DNA from: a virus | Strand: one strand, 5' to 3' | Virus record (IMG/VR): IMGVR_UViG_3300021952_000020 | Span: 1 to 34,544 of that record | DNA: 34,544 nucleotides | In this document: piece after piece, positions 3,620-10,784 of the stretch | Position numbering within the stretch: the stretch's first letter is position 1 | How the letters are laid out: the number at the start of each line of letters is the position of its first letter | Position numbers and translations under genes: made by a program | The notes under the pieces: generated by a model | Told to the model about the DNA's origin: nothing | Seen by the model: only the letters and a program-made list of their open reading frames with translations | Database searches by the model: none

Positions 3620-4044
3620 TTATATTTGAATTTTACAATAGCGCGTTCCTGTCCGCTACTTCACTCCTCAAATACGCCCATTATTCGTTTTTATACAGGT
3701 TGGATTGGCTCGCGTTGCTCATTCCCTGTTGCTACTGTTTAAGCATTTTACTACAGTTTGTTTCTGTTGTAAAGCACTTTGTTTGCACTGCATCAACTTC
3801 GTTTCCGTTGTTGCTACAGTTTCGCTATATTAAACTAATGTGTGTAATTTGTAAAGCACTTTCTACACATCATTTGCAGCTTGGTGAACTAAGTTGCATC
3901 GTTTGCTACAGTTCAAACATTGTACAACAACTCACTTTCTTTGTAAAGCACTTTGTTGTATGTTGGAACTTGCTGTTTACTGCACACTTCCAACATGTCG
4001 CTATAGTACACACATCCAATAAGTTTGTAAAGCACTATTTGCTT
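3620..4044 (-). repeat. Array of alternating hairpins with a TGTAAAGCACTTT repeat
   Basis: TGTAAAGCACTTT or a near copy occurs at 3768, 3850, 3942 and 4026, so 82-92 nt apart. At least two copies lie in the loop of a hairpin with a different stem each time, for example TACAACAA/TTGTTGTA at 3923-3930 with 3953-3960. Between them lie hairpins of a second type near a GCTACAG-like motif, such as ATGTTGGAA/TTCCAACAT (3960-3968 with 3988-3996). No reading frame on either strand looks real. The array sits just upstream of the tRNA genes in their direction of transcription and could be a leader RNA, protein-binding array or origin. Confidence 0.6.
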
Positions 4045-4059
4045 TAATATGCTATTTAG
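4045..4059 (-). promoter_or_regulatory. Candidate late-promoter motif
   Basis: On the minus strand this reads CTAAATAGCATATTA. Similar motifs, CTAAAT followed by an ATATATTA-like string, stand upstream of the minus-strand operons starting at 5520, 26651 and 32118. CTAAATA resembles part of the T4 late promoter TATAAATA. If real, it would start transcription through the hairpin array into the tRNAs. Confidence 0.3.
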
Positions 4060-4121
4060 TGAGAAAAATTTTAAATTTGTACCATTTTGATATAATTGAG
4101 CAAAAATATCTTCGACGAAAG

Positions 4122-4565
4122 TTAGAACTTCTTAACCTTTGCATAATAACTTTTGTATTTGGCGGGTGTAAATACCTCTTCAGATTTATATTTCTTGGCG
4201 GCACTAGACGATTTAAGAATTACTTTGGGTTTTATGTGCCCGCTTTTCATGTGTGCATCGGAAATGTTATCGCCGTTATCTATGATGAACGATTTAGTTT
4301 CTACCCAAAAATGTCCACTGTCATTGAAATCGCCGCCATGAATGGTGTGTGGGACATAGTATTTGTCTAATTCAGTTGAAATATACCTAGATGCGTGAGT
4401 GCAAGTCGCAAGTCCATCATTGAACTTCTTATCTATGATAGCACTCGTCTTCTTAAAGACACTATCAGATATCTTCCTAAGCAACCTCTCTTCACTGTCA
4501 ATAGTTTTAACATCGCGCCAATCACGAGCTGCCGCACCACTTTCAAACAATTTGCTGGGTTTCAT
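4122..4565 (-). CDS. Putative cysteine-peptidase-like phage protein
   Basis: A 147-residue protein I cannot place in a named family. Its middle has an order of residues seen in papain-like and transglutaminase-like enzymes: Cys55 in ATCTHAS, then His85 in SGHFWVE, then Asp96 in IIDNGDN. There is no signal peptide or membrane segment. The N- and C-terminal parts are rich in lysine and serine. Its start ATG overlaps the stop of the gene at 4562-5011 as ATGA, so the two are translationally coupled. The three genes 5520 to 4122 form one operon ahead of the tRNA array. The enzymatic reading rests on the motif alone. A structural role is equally possible. Confidence 0.5.
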   Translation of the reverse strand: MKPSKLFESGAAARDWRDVKTIDSEERLLRKISDSVFKKTSAIIDKKFNDGLATCTHASRYISTELDKYYVPHTIHGGDFNDSGHFWVETKSFIIDNGDNISDAHMKSGHIKPKVILKSSSAAKKYKSEEVFTPAKYKSYYAKVKKF

Positions 4566-5011
4566 ATCGCCACTCTCATTTTATCAAACCAAAAAATATC
4601 TTCGCCATGTGTAAGTTGGATGTTTTTAAACCGCTTTCTTTGTATGCCAGCATCAACTTGCATTTTAACAAGTTCAGCCACACTCCGCCCACTACCCGCG
4701 CCTATATTCCACTTCCCAGTCGAACTATACCGTAAAGAATTGTGACTTCCATAGGGTCGAGACGCATTCTTTGATTGGATGACGTGTATTACATTATCCC
4801 CACCGTCCGAATATCTAGCCACACTATATTGTAACGTCGAAGCCGCTGCACCATTTGCGCTATAACATTCAGAATAAAGGCTAAGAATTTGAATGTCTCC
4901 AACCACGTTAAAAATTACATCGACGGTAGTCATTACCTTTATAGGCGGGGTTACTACTTTTGATTGCGAGTCGGAAACGCCTGCTATTCTTGAATCAACA
5001 AATGCTACCAT
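4562..5011 (-). CDS. Hypothetical, probable virion protein
   Basis: A 149-residue soluble protein without recognisable catalytic motifs. It is rich in beta-forming residues (for example VVTPPIKVMTTVDVIF), which fits a tail, fibre or decoration protein. It is the middle gene of a three-gene minus-strand operon. The upstream gene ends only two bases before its ATG, and its own stop overlaps the next start. Both neighbours also look structural or virion-linked. Function not recognised. Confidence 0.6.
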   Translation of the reverse strand: MVAFVDSRIAGVSDSQSKVVTPPIKVMTTVDVIFNVVGDIQILSLYSECYSANGAAASTLQYSVARYSDGGDNVIHVIQSKNASRPYGSHNSLRYSSTGKWNIGAGSGRSVAELVKMQVDAGIQRKRFKNIQLTHGEDIFWFDKMRVAI

Positions 5012-5013
5012 GA

Positions 5014-5520
5014 TTAACCGCCTACAAAAATGGACACTACTGCATTAGTTCCACTTACAGAATCTACTGACGCATTAACGAATGGCCATAGAGCATTGAA
5101 CGTTAATGCGTCCGTTGCTGCCGTCGTGCCGTTCAAAATAATCGAACCTAATGGGACATAATTTGTGCCATTCAAAGATGCGGTAAGCGTGATTGTTGCT
5201 TGCACGGAACCTGAACCAGAAACAACTGCCTGAACGATTGCGGGCGATCCAACACAATTAGGGATGGTCAATGGAATTTGGGGTGTTAATGATCTGAACG
5301 CGTAAGCTGTACCAGTTCCGACAGACAGCCATTTCTTCTCGACAGAAACCGTGAATGTGTTTACATCGACAACTGTTACAGTTAAGTTTGGCGCATCTGG
5401 TAGATCCACGACATCGCCTGTGGCTAACCCGTGCGCGTATGATGTGCATGTAAGAATGCCGTTAGACCAGATAGCTGTAAACGATAATGGACGACTTGCT
5501 TTAGAAACCCTGCTGGACAT
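5014..5520 (-). CDS. Hypothetical, beta-rich probable virion protein
   Basis: 168 residues, low in charged residues and rich in Thr, Val, Ser and Gly, like phage decoration, fibre or neck proteins. The segment around residues 22-60 (HGLATGDVVDLPDA) resembles the small beta domain common in phage tail-fibre proteins, where a GL.TGD.V pattern recurs. It starts at ATG 5520 behind a strong AAGGAG site and is the first gene of its operon. A candidate late-promoter motif lies 15-35 bases upstream. No enzyme signature is seen. Confidence 0.6.
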   Translation of the reverse strand: MSSRVSKASRPLSFTAIWSNGILTCTSYAHGLATGDVVDLPDAPNLTVTVVDVNTFTVSVEKKWLSVGTGTAYAFRSLTPQIPLTIPNCVGSPAIVQAVVSGSGSVQATITLTASLNGTNYVPLGSIILNGTTAATDALTFNALWPFVNASVDSVSGTNAVVSIFVGG

Positions 5521-5533
5521 TAGTTCTTCTCCT

Positions 5534-5555
5534 TAATATATATACCATAATTTAG
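5534..5555 (-). promoter_or_regulatory. Candidate late-promoter motif
   Basis: Minus-strand CTAAATTATGG followed by TATATATATTA, ending 14 bases before the ATG at 5520. It matches the arrangement upstream of 26651 and 32118. Spacing to the start codon is short, so the transcript leader would be only a few bases, or the -10 element is the upstream CTAAAT part. Confidence 0.3.
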
Positions 5556-6026
5556 CACTTTAGTTTAGCCAATAAGGCGGCGTAAGGTGAACTACATCAA
5601 GCAAAAATAATGCAGCTTGTTAGCCGCAGTTATGATTCTTACAAGTTCTTACCTTACGTCAAAGCCAATTTGATTAGGAGTGCTTTGGTACAACGACAAA
5701 TAGTGTCTTCCTGCCATATTGGCAATTGTGCTCAATCAGAGCTACTAACTAATTTGTGTTAAGAGTGGAAATTATCAGGTGGAGTTACGATCTCCCAAAC
5801 GCTAAGTCACCTCTGCAAGAACCTGTTTTTACTGTACGCCCCTTAGCAATACAATCGCGTCGCCGCCTATGTTGAACGCGTGGTGGAAAGTTACCACCAT
5901 ACCCCTCTACTATCCACGGTACACGGAAGGGATGCACTATCGCTTCTGAAGCTAGACTTCAACGCTGTTGGGAGCGCGTTCAAACGAGTTGACATGTTTA
6001 TTTAGTGCGAATTGTTCCGAAATTAC

Positions 6027-6046
6027 ATTTATTTTTCGAAATAAAT
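6027..6046. terminator. UUCG-capped hairpin
   Basis: ATTTATTT-TTCG-AAATAAAT forms an 8-bp stem with a stable UUCG tetraloop. AT-rich flanks without a long U-run make it a weak terminator at best. It stands just upstream of the promoter-like TATAAT at 6074-6079 for the methyltransferase gene. Confidence 0.4.
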
Positions 6047-6110
6047 ATCACAACTTAAAATCAAAGTTTTTGTTATAATTTGTATTTGGTGTAAACATAT
6101 TGGAGAGCAC

Positions 6111-7370
6111 ATGGTTATTACGGTAGGTAGCATTTGTAGTGGAATTGAAGCTGCATCAGTGGCGTGGGAAGGTACAGAGTTAAAAGTGCAATGGGTTTCT
6201 GAAATTGCTAAATTTCCCACGGAATTTTTAAAGCACACATATCCATCAATCCCTAATCACGGGGATTTATCGAGTATTCCTGAAAAGATTAAAGCAGGCG
6301 AAATTGTCCCACCTGACATGATTTGTGGTGGAACGCCATGTCAAGCATTTTCTATGAACGGTTCGCGGAAAGGGCTTGAAGATGAAAGAGGTAATCTTAC
6401 TCTCAAGTTTGTAGATATCATTGAGCAAAATGATGAAACACGATTGCAAATGGGTTTAGGGGGCACTACGATTTTTTGGGAAAATGTAGTTGGTGTTTTG
6501 TCTGACAAAACAAACGCATTTGGCTGCCTTTTAGCAGCACTTGCTGGATATGATACGCCACTAACTACAAACAAAAGTTGGCCACTTGCAGGTATAGTTC
6601 GAGGGCCAAAGAGAAACATTGCATGGCGAGTTTTAGATGCAAAATACTTCGGAGTGTGTCAACGTCGACGGCGAGTATATTTAATGGCTGGGGGTAAGGA
6701 CTTTTTCCCCGAAAAGGTATTATTTGATGAATATAACCCAACCGCAATTGATACTAAACCGAATTTTGATTTAACGTTCAACAAAGACGGGTATAACTTT
6801 GAACTGTTCCGCGATCATACTGCATGTATTCTTGCTGGTTATGGCCCAAGCTACTCGGATGAATTTGTAGCGGGTAATTCATCTGTATTTGTAGTGCAAG
6901 ACGGTGCAATCAGAAATTTTTCACCGCTAGAGTGTGAGCGGTTAATGGGATTTGCCGATAACTATACTAATGTGTTAGGTGCAACAAATACTAAACGCTA
7001 TCATGCACTTGGAAACTCTTGGGCAGTGCCGGTAATCAAATGGCTAGGGAGTAGATTGGTCAAGCATTTATCACGGCCGGATAAATTACCAGATTATGCC
7101 GGTAGTATATCGTTGATTTTACCAAATGCAAAAAAACTGGCCCTTAGTGATGGCACTATTGTCAATTGTTCTGATAAACCTACACACCCGAATTATGGAA
7201 ATATCTATGATGTTGTCGATGGTAAATCTGCTACTATTCCGTACCTATCACTAAGAACATTAAATGCCATGATTCAAAGGGGTATCAGAAAGAACCTAAA
7301 ACTACACCCTAGATTAGTCGAAGTTTTAAAATCGCAGTTTGGTGATCAAGTAGTGTTTACTAGAAACTGA
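6111..7370 (+). CDS. DNA (cytosine-5-)-methyltransferase
   Basis: A 419-residue C5 methyltransferase, moving a methyl group from S-adenosylmethionine to cytosine in DNA. Visible motifs in order: SAM-binding SICSGIEA near residues 7-14, catalytic GGTPCQAFS with Cys77, ENV at 124-126, QRRRRVY at 184-190, and a late GNSW motif closing the SAM fold. The region between motifs VIII and IX, the target recognition domain, is short. About 90 residues follow the catalytic domain (from ~330) and I do not recognise them. No restriction enzyme lies nearby, so it is probably an orphan used to protect phage DNA. Start ATG 6111 follows GGAGAG, with TATAAT at 6074-6079 upstream. Confidence 0.9.
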   Translation: MVITVGSICSGIEAASVAWEGTELKVQWVSEIAKFPTEFLKHTYPSIPNHGDLSSIPEKIKAGEIVPPDMICGGTPCQAFSMNGSRKGLEDERGNLTLKFVDIIEQNDETRLQMGLGGTTIFWENVVGVLSDKTNAFGCLLAALAGYDTPLTTNKSWPLAGIVRGPKRNIAWRVLDAKYFGVCQRRRRVYLMAGGKDFFPEKVLFDEYNPTAIDTKPNFDLTFNKDGYNFELFRDHTACILAGYGPSYSDEFVAGNSSVFVVQDGAIRNFSPLECERLMGFADNYTNVLGATNTKRYHALGNSWAVPVIKWLGSRLVKHLSRPDKLPDYAGSISLILPNAKKLALSDGTIVNCSDKPTHPNYGNIYDVVDGKSATIPYLSLRTLNAMIQRGIRKNLKLHPRLVEVLKSQFGDQVVFTRN

Positions 7371-7390
7371 TCAATTGTTCTAGAGCTGCC

Positions 7391-7618
7391 ATGACTAAAA
7401 CCCTAGTTCTAACCATCAATGGTTGTAGAAATTGTCCTTATTATCAAGTTTGGCAGCATAATGAACCCCCGACTTGCAAACTTTCGAACAAGCCTTTGCC
7501 GTTTGAAGTAAGAACTGACAGTCACGATGGATCTAAATATGCACATTTCATAGGCGGAGTTGCTGAATGGTGTGAAATTCCGACGGACCCAAATATAAAG
7601 CACATCTTTACAAAATGA
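7391..7618 (+). CDS. Small protein with four cysteines
   Basis: 75 residues. Two cysteine pairs, C12/C15 (CRNC) and C29/C61, may hold a zinc ion. Otherwise it carries no motif that I recognise. It follows the cytosine methyltransferase by 20 bases and its end overlaps the next start (ATGA), so it belongs to the same transcript. No strong ribosome binding site precedes its ATG. Function unknown. Confidence 0.65.
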   Translation: MTKTLVLTINGCRNCPYYQVWQHNEPPTCKLSNKPLPFEVRTDSHDGSKYAHFIGGVAEWCEIPTDPNIKHIFTK

Positions 7619-7884
7619 CTACAGAACCAAGATATGTGATTTATCAAGCCATAGATGATCGTGTTACTAAAGTATTCTTTGAAGGTGAAACTTTTACTAA
7701 GGAAGAAGTGATCAGGATAACCGGCTGGTTTAATCCAAAAACTCAAGCTGGATTATTTGAGTTGTTAGATACAGAGGCACCACCTTGGGTTGTTAATCCT
7801 GACCTCTACGAAATTTACATAGAATATACAGACAAAAGAATATGTCCAATATACAAACGTCTGATGAATTTTTGGCCAGCTTAG
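7615..7884 (+). CDS. Hypothetical protein
   Basis: 89 residues, acidic and aromatic-rich, soluble, without known motif. Its ATG overlaps the stop codon of the gene before it, suggesting translational coupling. It is followed by a 48-codon reading frame without a start (7902-8048), so the region downstream may be a decayed gene. Function unknown. Confidence 0.6.
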   Translation: MTTEPRYVIYQAIDDRVTKVFFEGETFTKEEVIRITGWFNPKTQAGLFELLDTEAPPWVVNPDLYEIYIEYTDKRICPIYKRLMNFWPA

Positions 7885-7901
7885 ATGATGTAAGGTCTTA
7901 G

Positions 7902-8048
7902 TTTAAAACTTGGAATTTTAGGTGGCTACAGATTTGCGATTTTGGCTTTGGTCTAGCAGTTCCGCAAGCTGAATACGGGGTCATTCGTCACCCTCAAAAT
8001 GTCGAATATATTTGGTTAGATATACCTAGAGATACGTTTGCTAAATAA
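7902..8048 (+). pseudogene. Start-less reading frame, possible gene remnant
   Basis: An open frame of 48 codons ending at TAA 8048 has a natural-looking amino-acid composition (for example QAEYGVIRHPQNVEYIWLDI) but contains no ATG, GTG or TTG near its 5' end and no ribosome binding site. It may be the 3' end of a gene that lost its beginning, or chance. The stretch 7885-8071 otherwise holds nothing I recognise. Confidence 0.35.
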
Positions 8049-8071
8049 AGATTGTGATATTTGAGGTTGAT

Positions 8072-8371
8072 ATGAAAAAGAAATCTGAGGAATTGCTTTA
8101 CGTTCAAAAGAAAATGGAAAGGAGAGATGTACTTATTGTCCTATTATCTGCTCATTTGTTTCTAACCATAATTTCTATTGTTTATATAACGGATGCGACC
8201 GCGCGATCTGAATTGGCATGTGCTATCGTTTTTGGTAATGCCATATGGCTAATGCTTGAGATGTTATTCTTTGGTATTTTTACTCACGTCCTTTCTACCA
8301 AGGCAGATGCGCATTGGGCGTATCTTGTGGAGTTTCGACAAAAGAATTTAAGCAATGAAATCCGAAACTAA
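8072..8371 (+). CDS. Small membrane protein with two transmembrane segments
   Basis: 99 residues when started at ATG 8072, which sits 5 bases after GAGG. An upstream in-frame GTG at 8054 has no such site. After a charged, helical N-terminus (KKKSEELLYVQKKMERRD) come two hydrophobic spans, about 22-43 and 50-72, followed by a basic tail. Its end overlaps the start of the adenine methyltransferase by 17 bases. Location is the inner membrane; role unknown. Confidence 0.65.
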   Translation: MKKKSEELLYVQKKMERRDVLIVLLSAHLFLTIISIVYITDATARSELACAIVFGNAIWLMLEMLFFGIFTHVLSTKADAHWAYLVEFRQKNLSNEIRN

Positions 8372-9368
8372 ACGGTTAAAAGTGGTCACCGGCAGTTTTT
8401 ATACTGTGGGTGGATCTTGGTTAGTTGAGCCTGTGCGTGAATTTATCAAGAATTCGTTGACACACTTTCCAAGCGTGCTAGACCCATTTGCAGGCGACGG
8501 GCATTTGTTGGAAGTTTGTCAGAACGAATTCGGGTGTGATATCGGCGGGTTTGATATTAAACAAGGAAAGTGGGAAATAAACGATAGTCTTGTAGGCATC
8601 CCAATTCGTTCTAGCCAGATGATAGTTACCAACCCTCCGTACTTAGCGAAGAATAGCGCGACTAGGAAAGGAGTTGGGAACGACGTATCTAAGTATTTTC
8701 TAGACACGCAAGATTCCGATCTGTACCAAGTTGCATTAAGGAAATGTTTAAATTCTACTCGATTTGTGGTTGCTATCGTACCAGAAACTTTCATTCTGTC
8801 AACGTTTCCGAAGCACTCGCTAGTATCCGTATCGGTTATCGAGGATAACCCATTCGGGGACACAGATGTTCCTATTTGTGTAGCGTGTTTTGATACCACA
8901 TATAAGTGGGGTGAAACAGATGCGAAGATTTACAAAGGTAATGATTATTGCGCGACCTTGGGCGAAATTAAACAGTGCAGAACAATGTTTGTGAAATGTG
9001 AAGGAATCCGATTTAATAATCCCAATGGTCAGATTGGCCTTCGTGCTATTGACGGTTCTGTGAACAGAATTGAATTTATGGCAAGTTCTGAGTTAAATTA
9101 TCCAAACGAAAAGATAGGTGTGTCGAGTAGGGTAATAACTAAAATCTTTTTAGACGGTGTTGGTAATTCGGAATTACCAATCGTGATCAAAACTGCAAAT
9201 TCGATATTAGAGGAACTTAGGTCGAAATCCTTCGACCTGATATTGTCTCCGTTCAAAGGAAATACCAAGTCTGGGGTTAGACGACGTAGATTGGATTATG
9301 CCTTGGCTAAAGGCATTATATCTACGTCGATGATGCGTGTGCGTGTGGGATGTGGTATTACTTGGTGA
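8355..9368 (+). CDS. DNA N6-adenine methyltransferase
   Basis: 337 residues. Motif I VLDPFAGDGHLL (41-52) binds S-adenosylmethionine and motif IV NPPY (93-96) holds the flipped adenine, as in N6-adenine methyltransferases. The order motif I before motif IV fits the gamma or related classes. The C-terminal part, 200-337, probably recognises DNA. No cognate nuclease is visible, so it is likely an orphan modifying phage or host DNA together with the cytosine methyltransferase at 6111. It overlaps the preceding membrane-protein gene, and its last 11 bases overlap a convergent gene. Confidence 0.85.
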   Translation: MKSETKRLKVVTGSFYTVGGSWLVEPVREFIKNSLTHFPSVLDPFAGDGHLLEVCQNEFGCDIGGFDIKQGKWEINDSLVGIPIRSSQMIVTNPPYLAKNSATRKGVGNDVSKYFLDTQDSDLYQVALRKCLNSTRFVVAIVPETFILSTFPKHSLVSVSVIEDNPFGDTDVPICVACFDTTYKWGETDAKIYKGNDYCATLGEIKQCRTMFVKCEGIRFNNPNGQIGLRAIDGSVNRIEFMASSELNYPNEKIGVSSRVITKIFLDGVGNSELPIVIKTANSILEELRSKSFDLILSPFKGNTKSGVRRRRLDYALAKGIISTSMMRVRVGCGITW

Positions 9369-9786
9369 ATGTTATAGTAACCACCATATTCTCAGAACAT
9401 TTGCCAGCCAGCGCAAATTTATTTCTGCCAAATTCCTTCAGCGAAAAATAATACGAACGAAATCTGCCTACGTTTTCGATGTAGGCATCGTCAATCTGTA
9501 AGTTGGTTAATAGACTAACGCATAGCGATTCCGATATCGGGTTAGAAAACGTGCCAGCCGTAACTTCTAATTCCGTTTCCCTAGCTTTATAGGATATGTG
9601 TGGCAATGTCTTGATGCCGACCGGTACGCCTTCTTTCCAGTCTAAGACAGTGTCTTCAATCGCGTATAGTGTCTGTTTGTTGTCGTTACTGCCAATTTTA
9701 TAGTTGACAGCATATAACACTAACCATGAAGCACATAAGAAAATACCAATCGAACCTAAAACGATTAAAAATCTACGTTTTCGCAT
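9358..9786 (-). CDS. Membrane-anchored protein with pilin-like C-terminus
   Basis: 142 residues: a basic start (MRKRR), one hydrophobic segment at about 6-27, then a soluble domain that should face the periplasm. The pattern ESLCVSLL near residue 86 and AGKCSENMVVTITF near the end resembles the two-cysteine C-terminal domain of type IVb pilins, but the N-terminus lacks a pilin prepilin cleavage motif. It is convergent with the adenine methyltransferase and overlaps the 3' end of the gene upstream of it (9765-10094) by 22 bases, so the two are coupled. A role in excluding pilus-binding phages would be speculation. Confidence 0.55.
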   Translation of the reverse strand: MRKRRFLIVLGSIGIFLCASWLVLYAVNYKIGSNDNKQTLYAIEDTVLDWKEGVPVGIKTLPHISYKARETELEVTAGTFSNPISESLCVSLLTNLQIDDAYIENVGRFRSYYFSLKEFGRNKFALAGKCSENMVVTITFTK

Positions 9787-10094
9787 ACGACTTCACCCTT
9801 CATTGTATAGCCTGTCAGTTTATTTCCGCTGGCAAGTCCCTCAGTTGACAACCAAACGTGGGTATTTTTATCCATTGTATAAGTGCCACCTTTGTATCCT
9901 TCGAACTGCTGCCCAATGCAGGAAATTACATAATTCATCACTTCGTTGGCAGGCTGTTTACGGCCGTTACTTTCAAATGCAATATCGTCATAATACCCAC
10001 GGTAGGAATGTGCGCATTCAAGCGCATCGATTTGTTTATCGGATGGGAACGACGACAATTGTTCTACAAGTTCTGCGATAGTAAGTTGTTTCAT
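9765..10094 (-). CDS. Small phage protein related to the 10269 product at its N-terminus
   Basis: 109 residues, soluble. The start MKQLTIAELVEQLSSFPSDKQID resembles in layout the protein on the other side of the divergent promoter (MKVQQLIELLGDFDPEMEV). Small proteins of this kind, with a short helix and then a beta domain, are common early products of T4-like phages and mostly uncharacterised. It starts at ATG 10094 behind AGAGGG and is driven by the minus promoter at 10145-10172. It overlaps the membrane protein gene that follows. Confidence 0.6.
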   Translation of the reverse strand: MKQLTIAELVEQLSSFPSDKQIDALECAHSYRGYYDDIAFESNGRKQPANEVMNYVISCIGQQFEGYKGGTYTMDKNTHVWLSTEGLASGNKLTGYTMKGEVVCENVDF

Positions 10095-10144
10095 TTTGTA
10101 TTCCCTCTAAAAGTTAAACTACGTTATTGTTGCTTGATGTGCGT

Positions 10145-10172
10145 ATTATACACAAACGTTACATATTTACAA
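10145..10172 (-). promoter_or_regulatory. Sigma70-type promoter for the 10094 gene
   Basis: On the minus strand TTGTAA (10172-10167), 16 bases, TATAAT (10150-10145). It is followed by ACGCACATCAAGCAAC, the same downstream string found after the phage's other promoters. It faces away from the plus promoter at 10197-10224. Confidence 0.75.
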
Positions 10173-10198
10173 TAGCAAAATTGATTAAATTTGCTATT
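10171..10198. promoter_or_regulatory. Inverted repeat between divergent promoters, possible operator
   Basis: AATAGCAAA (10171-10179) and TTTGCTATT (10190-10198) are perfect inverted repeats with a 10-base AT-rich centre. They overlap the outer edge of both -35 elements. A dimeric regulator bound here would control both directions. Confidence 0.45.
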
Positions 10199-10224
10199 TA
10201 CATTTCCTAAAGACTGTGTATAAT
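10197..10224 (+). promoter_or_regulatory. Sigma70-type promoter for the 10269 operon
   Basis: TTTACA, 16 bases, TATAAT, with the preceding TGTG and the following GCACACATCAAGCAACG shared with promoters at 11328 and 23177. The transcript leader would be about 35 nt. Confidence 0.8.
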
Positions 10225-10268
10225 GCACACATCAAGCAACGTATTATTAACTGTTTAGGAGACACAAA

Positions 10269-10490
10269 ATGAAAGTGCAACAACTTATTGAACTATTGGG
10301 AGACTTTGATCCAGAAATGGAAGTGCGTTTCGCTTATGATTATGGCGATCGCCAACACACAAAGGTTGCATCTCGAATCAACGATGTAGAGGTAGAAGCT
10401 GTCCGCTATAGCGATTACCACAGCATGTACAAGGTGGTAGATGGCGATGATGACGAAGAAAACGTGAAACAAGTTGTGGTGCTGTCATGA
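10269..10490 (+). CDS. Small acidic phage protein
   Basis: 73 residues, very acidic near the end (DGDDDEENV). The N-terminus (VQQLIELLGDFDPEMEVRFAY) is the pattern of a widespread small phage protein family of unknown function, in which a short helix precedes a beta hairpin. It has a strong site, AGGAG, 7 bases before ATG, and its own promoter at 10197-10224. It is the first gene of a run of short overlapping genes to 11324. Acidic small early proteins sometimes mimic DNA, but nothing here proves that. Confidence 0.7.
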   Translation: MKVQQLIELLGDFDPEMEVRFAYDYGDRQHTKVASRINDVEVEAVRYSDYHSMYKVVDGDDDEENVKQVVVLS

Positions 10491-10639
10491 AACTTTCTGC
10501 GATTGTATTAGGGTTTGGTTTAGGCGTTGTATTAGTTGGGGCTCATTTGCCAGTTCCCGCGTTTATTTTGTGTTTGGTGGCGGGCGGAACAATGGCTCAA
10601 GCGGCAGTGAACAACTTGAAAGGGTTAGATCATGAGTAA
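10487..10639 (+). CDS. 50-residue hydrophobic protein
   Basis: A short gene starting at ATG 10487, which overlaps the preceding TGA. The product is hydrophobic almost throughout (AIVLGFGLGVVLVGA, then AFILCLVAGG), giving one or two membrane spans. The next gene starts 8 bases before its end. Overlap at both sides supports real translation. Role unknown. Confidence 0.55.
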   Translation: MKLSAIVLGFGLGVVLVGAHLPVPAFILCLVAGGTMAQAAVNNLKGLDHE

Positions 10640-10784
10640 GAAACATTTTATCGCAATTGCGAAAACGCTGAAAGAACAACACGCAGATCGAAATATGTGT
10701 GTTGCAATCGCGCAAACGATGCGACAGTTCAATCCAAATTTCAATTTTTCAACCTTCCTGGAGGCATGTGGACATGCGGAATAA
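10632..10784 (+). CDS. Small basic phage protein
   Basis: 50 residues, MSKKHFIAIAKTLKEQH at the start and FNFSTFLEACG near the end. This layout, a helical basic N-terminus with a closing F..F..ACG, recurs in small proteins of many phages and plasmids whose function is unknown. It overlaps both neighbouring genes by a few bases and reads through the site of the next start. Confidence 0.6.
   Translation: MSKKHFIAIAKTLKEQHADRNMCVAIAQTMRQFNPNFNFSTFLEACGHAE

Larger units (their letters stand above)
5521..6110. other. 590-base divergent intergenic region rich in inverted repeats
   Basis: It separates the minus-strand operon from the methyltransferase gene. No reading frame is credible. Structures include CGTAAGGT/ACCTTACG (5581-5588 with 5651-5658). 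A 9-bp helix TTGAACGCG/CGCGTTCAA (5872-5880 with 5975-5983) has a 6-bp, 7-nt-loop hairpin (5881-5899) stacked directly on it. GGAG/CTCC with loop ATCGTAA on the minus strand (5781-5795) also lies next to a short helix. The last two look like T arm plus acceptor minihelices of a tRNA. A UUCG-capped 8-bp hairpin stands at 6027-6046. Confidence 0.45.

Noticed and set aside
3768-4038. CRISPR array
   Set aside because: Repeats of 13 nt at ~85-nt spacing with hairpins between do not fit repeat and spacer sizes, and no cas gene is present.
3589-4370. Plus-strand frames of 152 and 103 codons
   Set aside because: They lie in the T-rich hairpin array and antisense to the 4122 gene; amino-acid composition is that of random AT-rich DNA.
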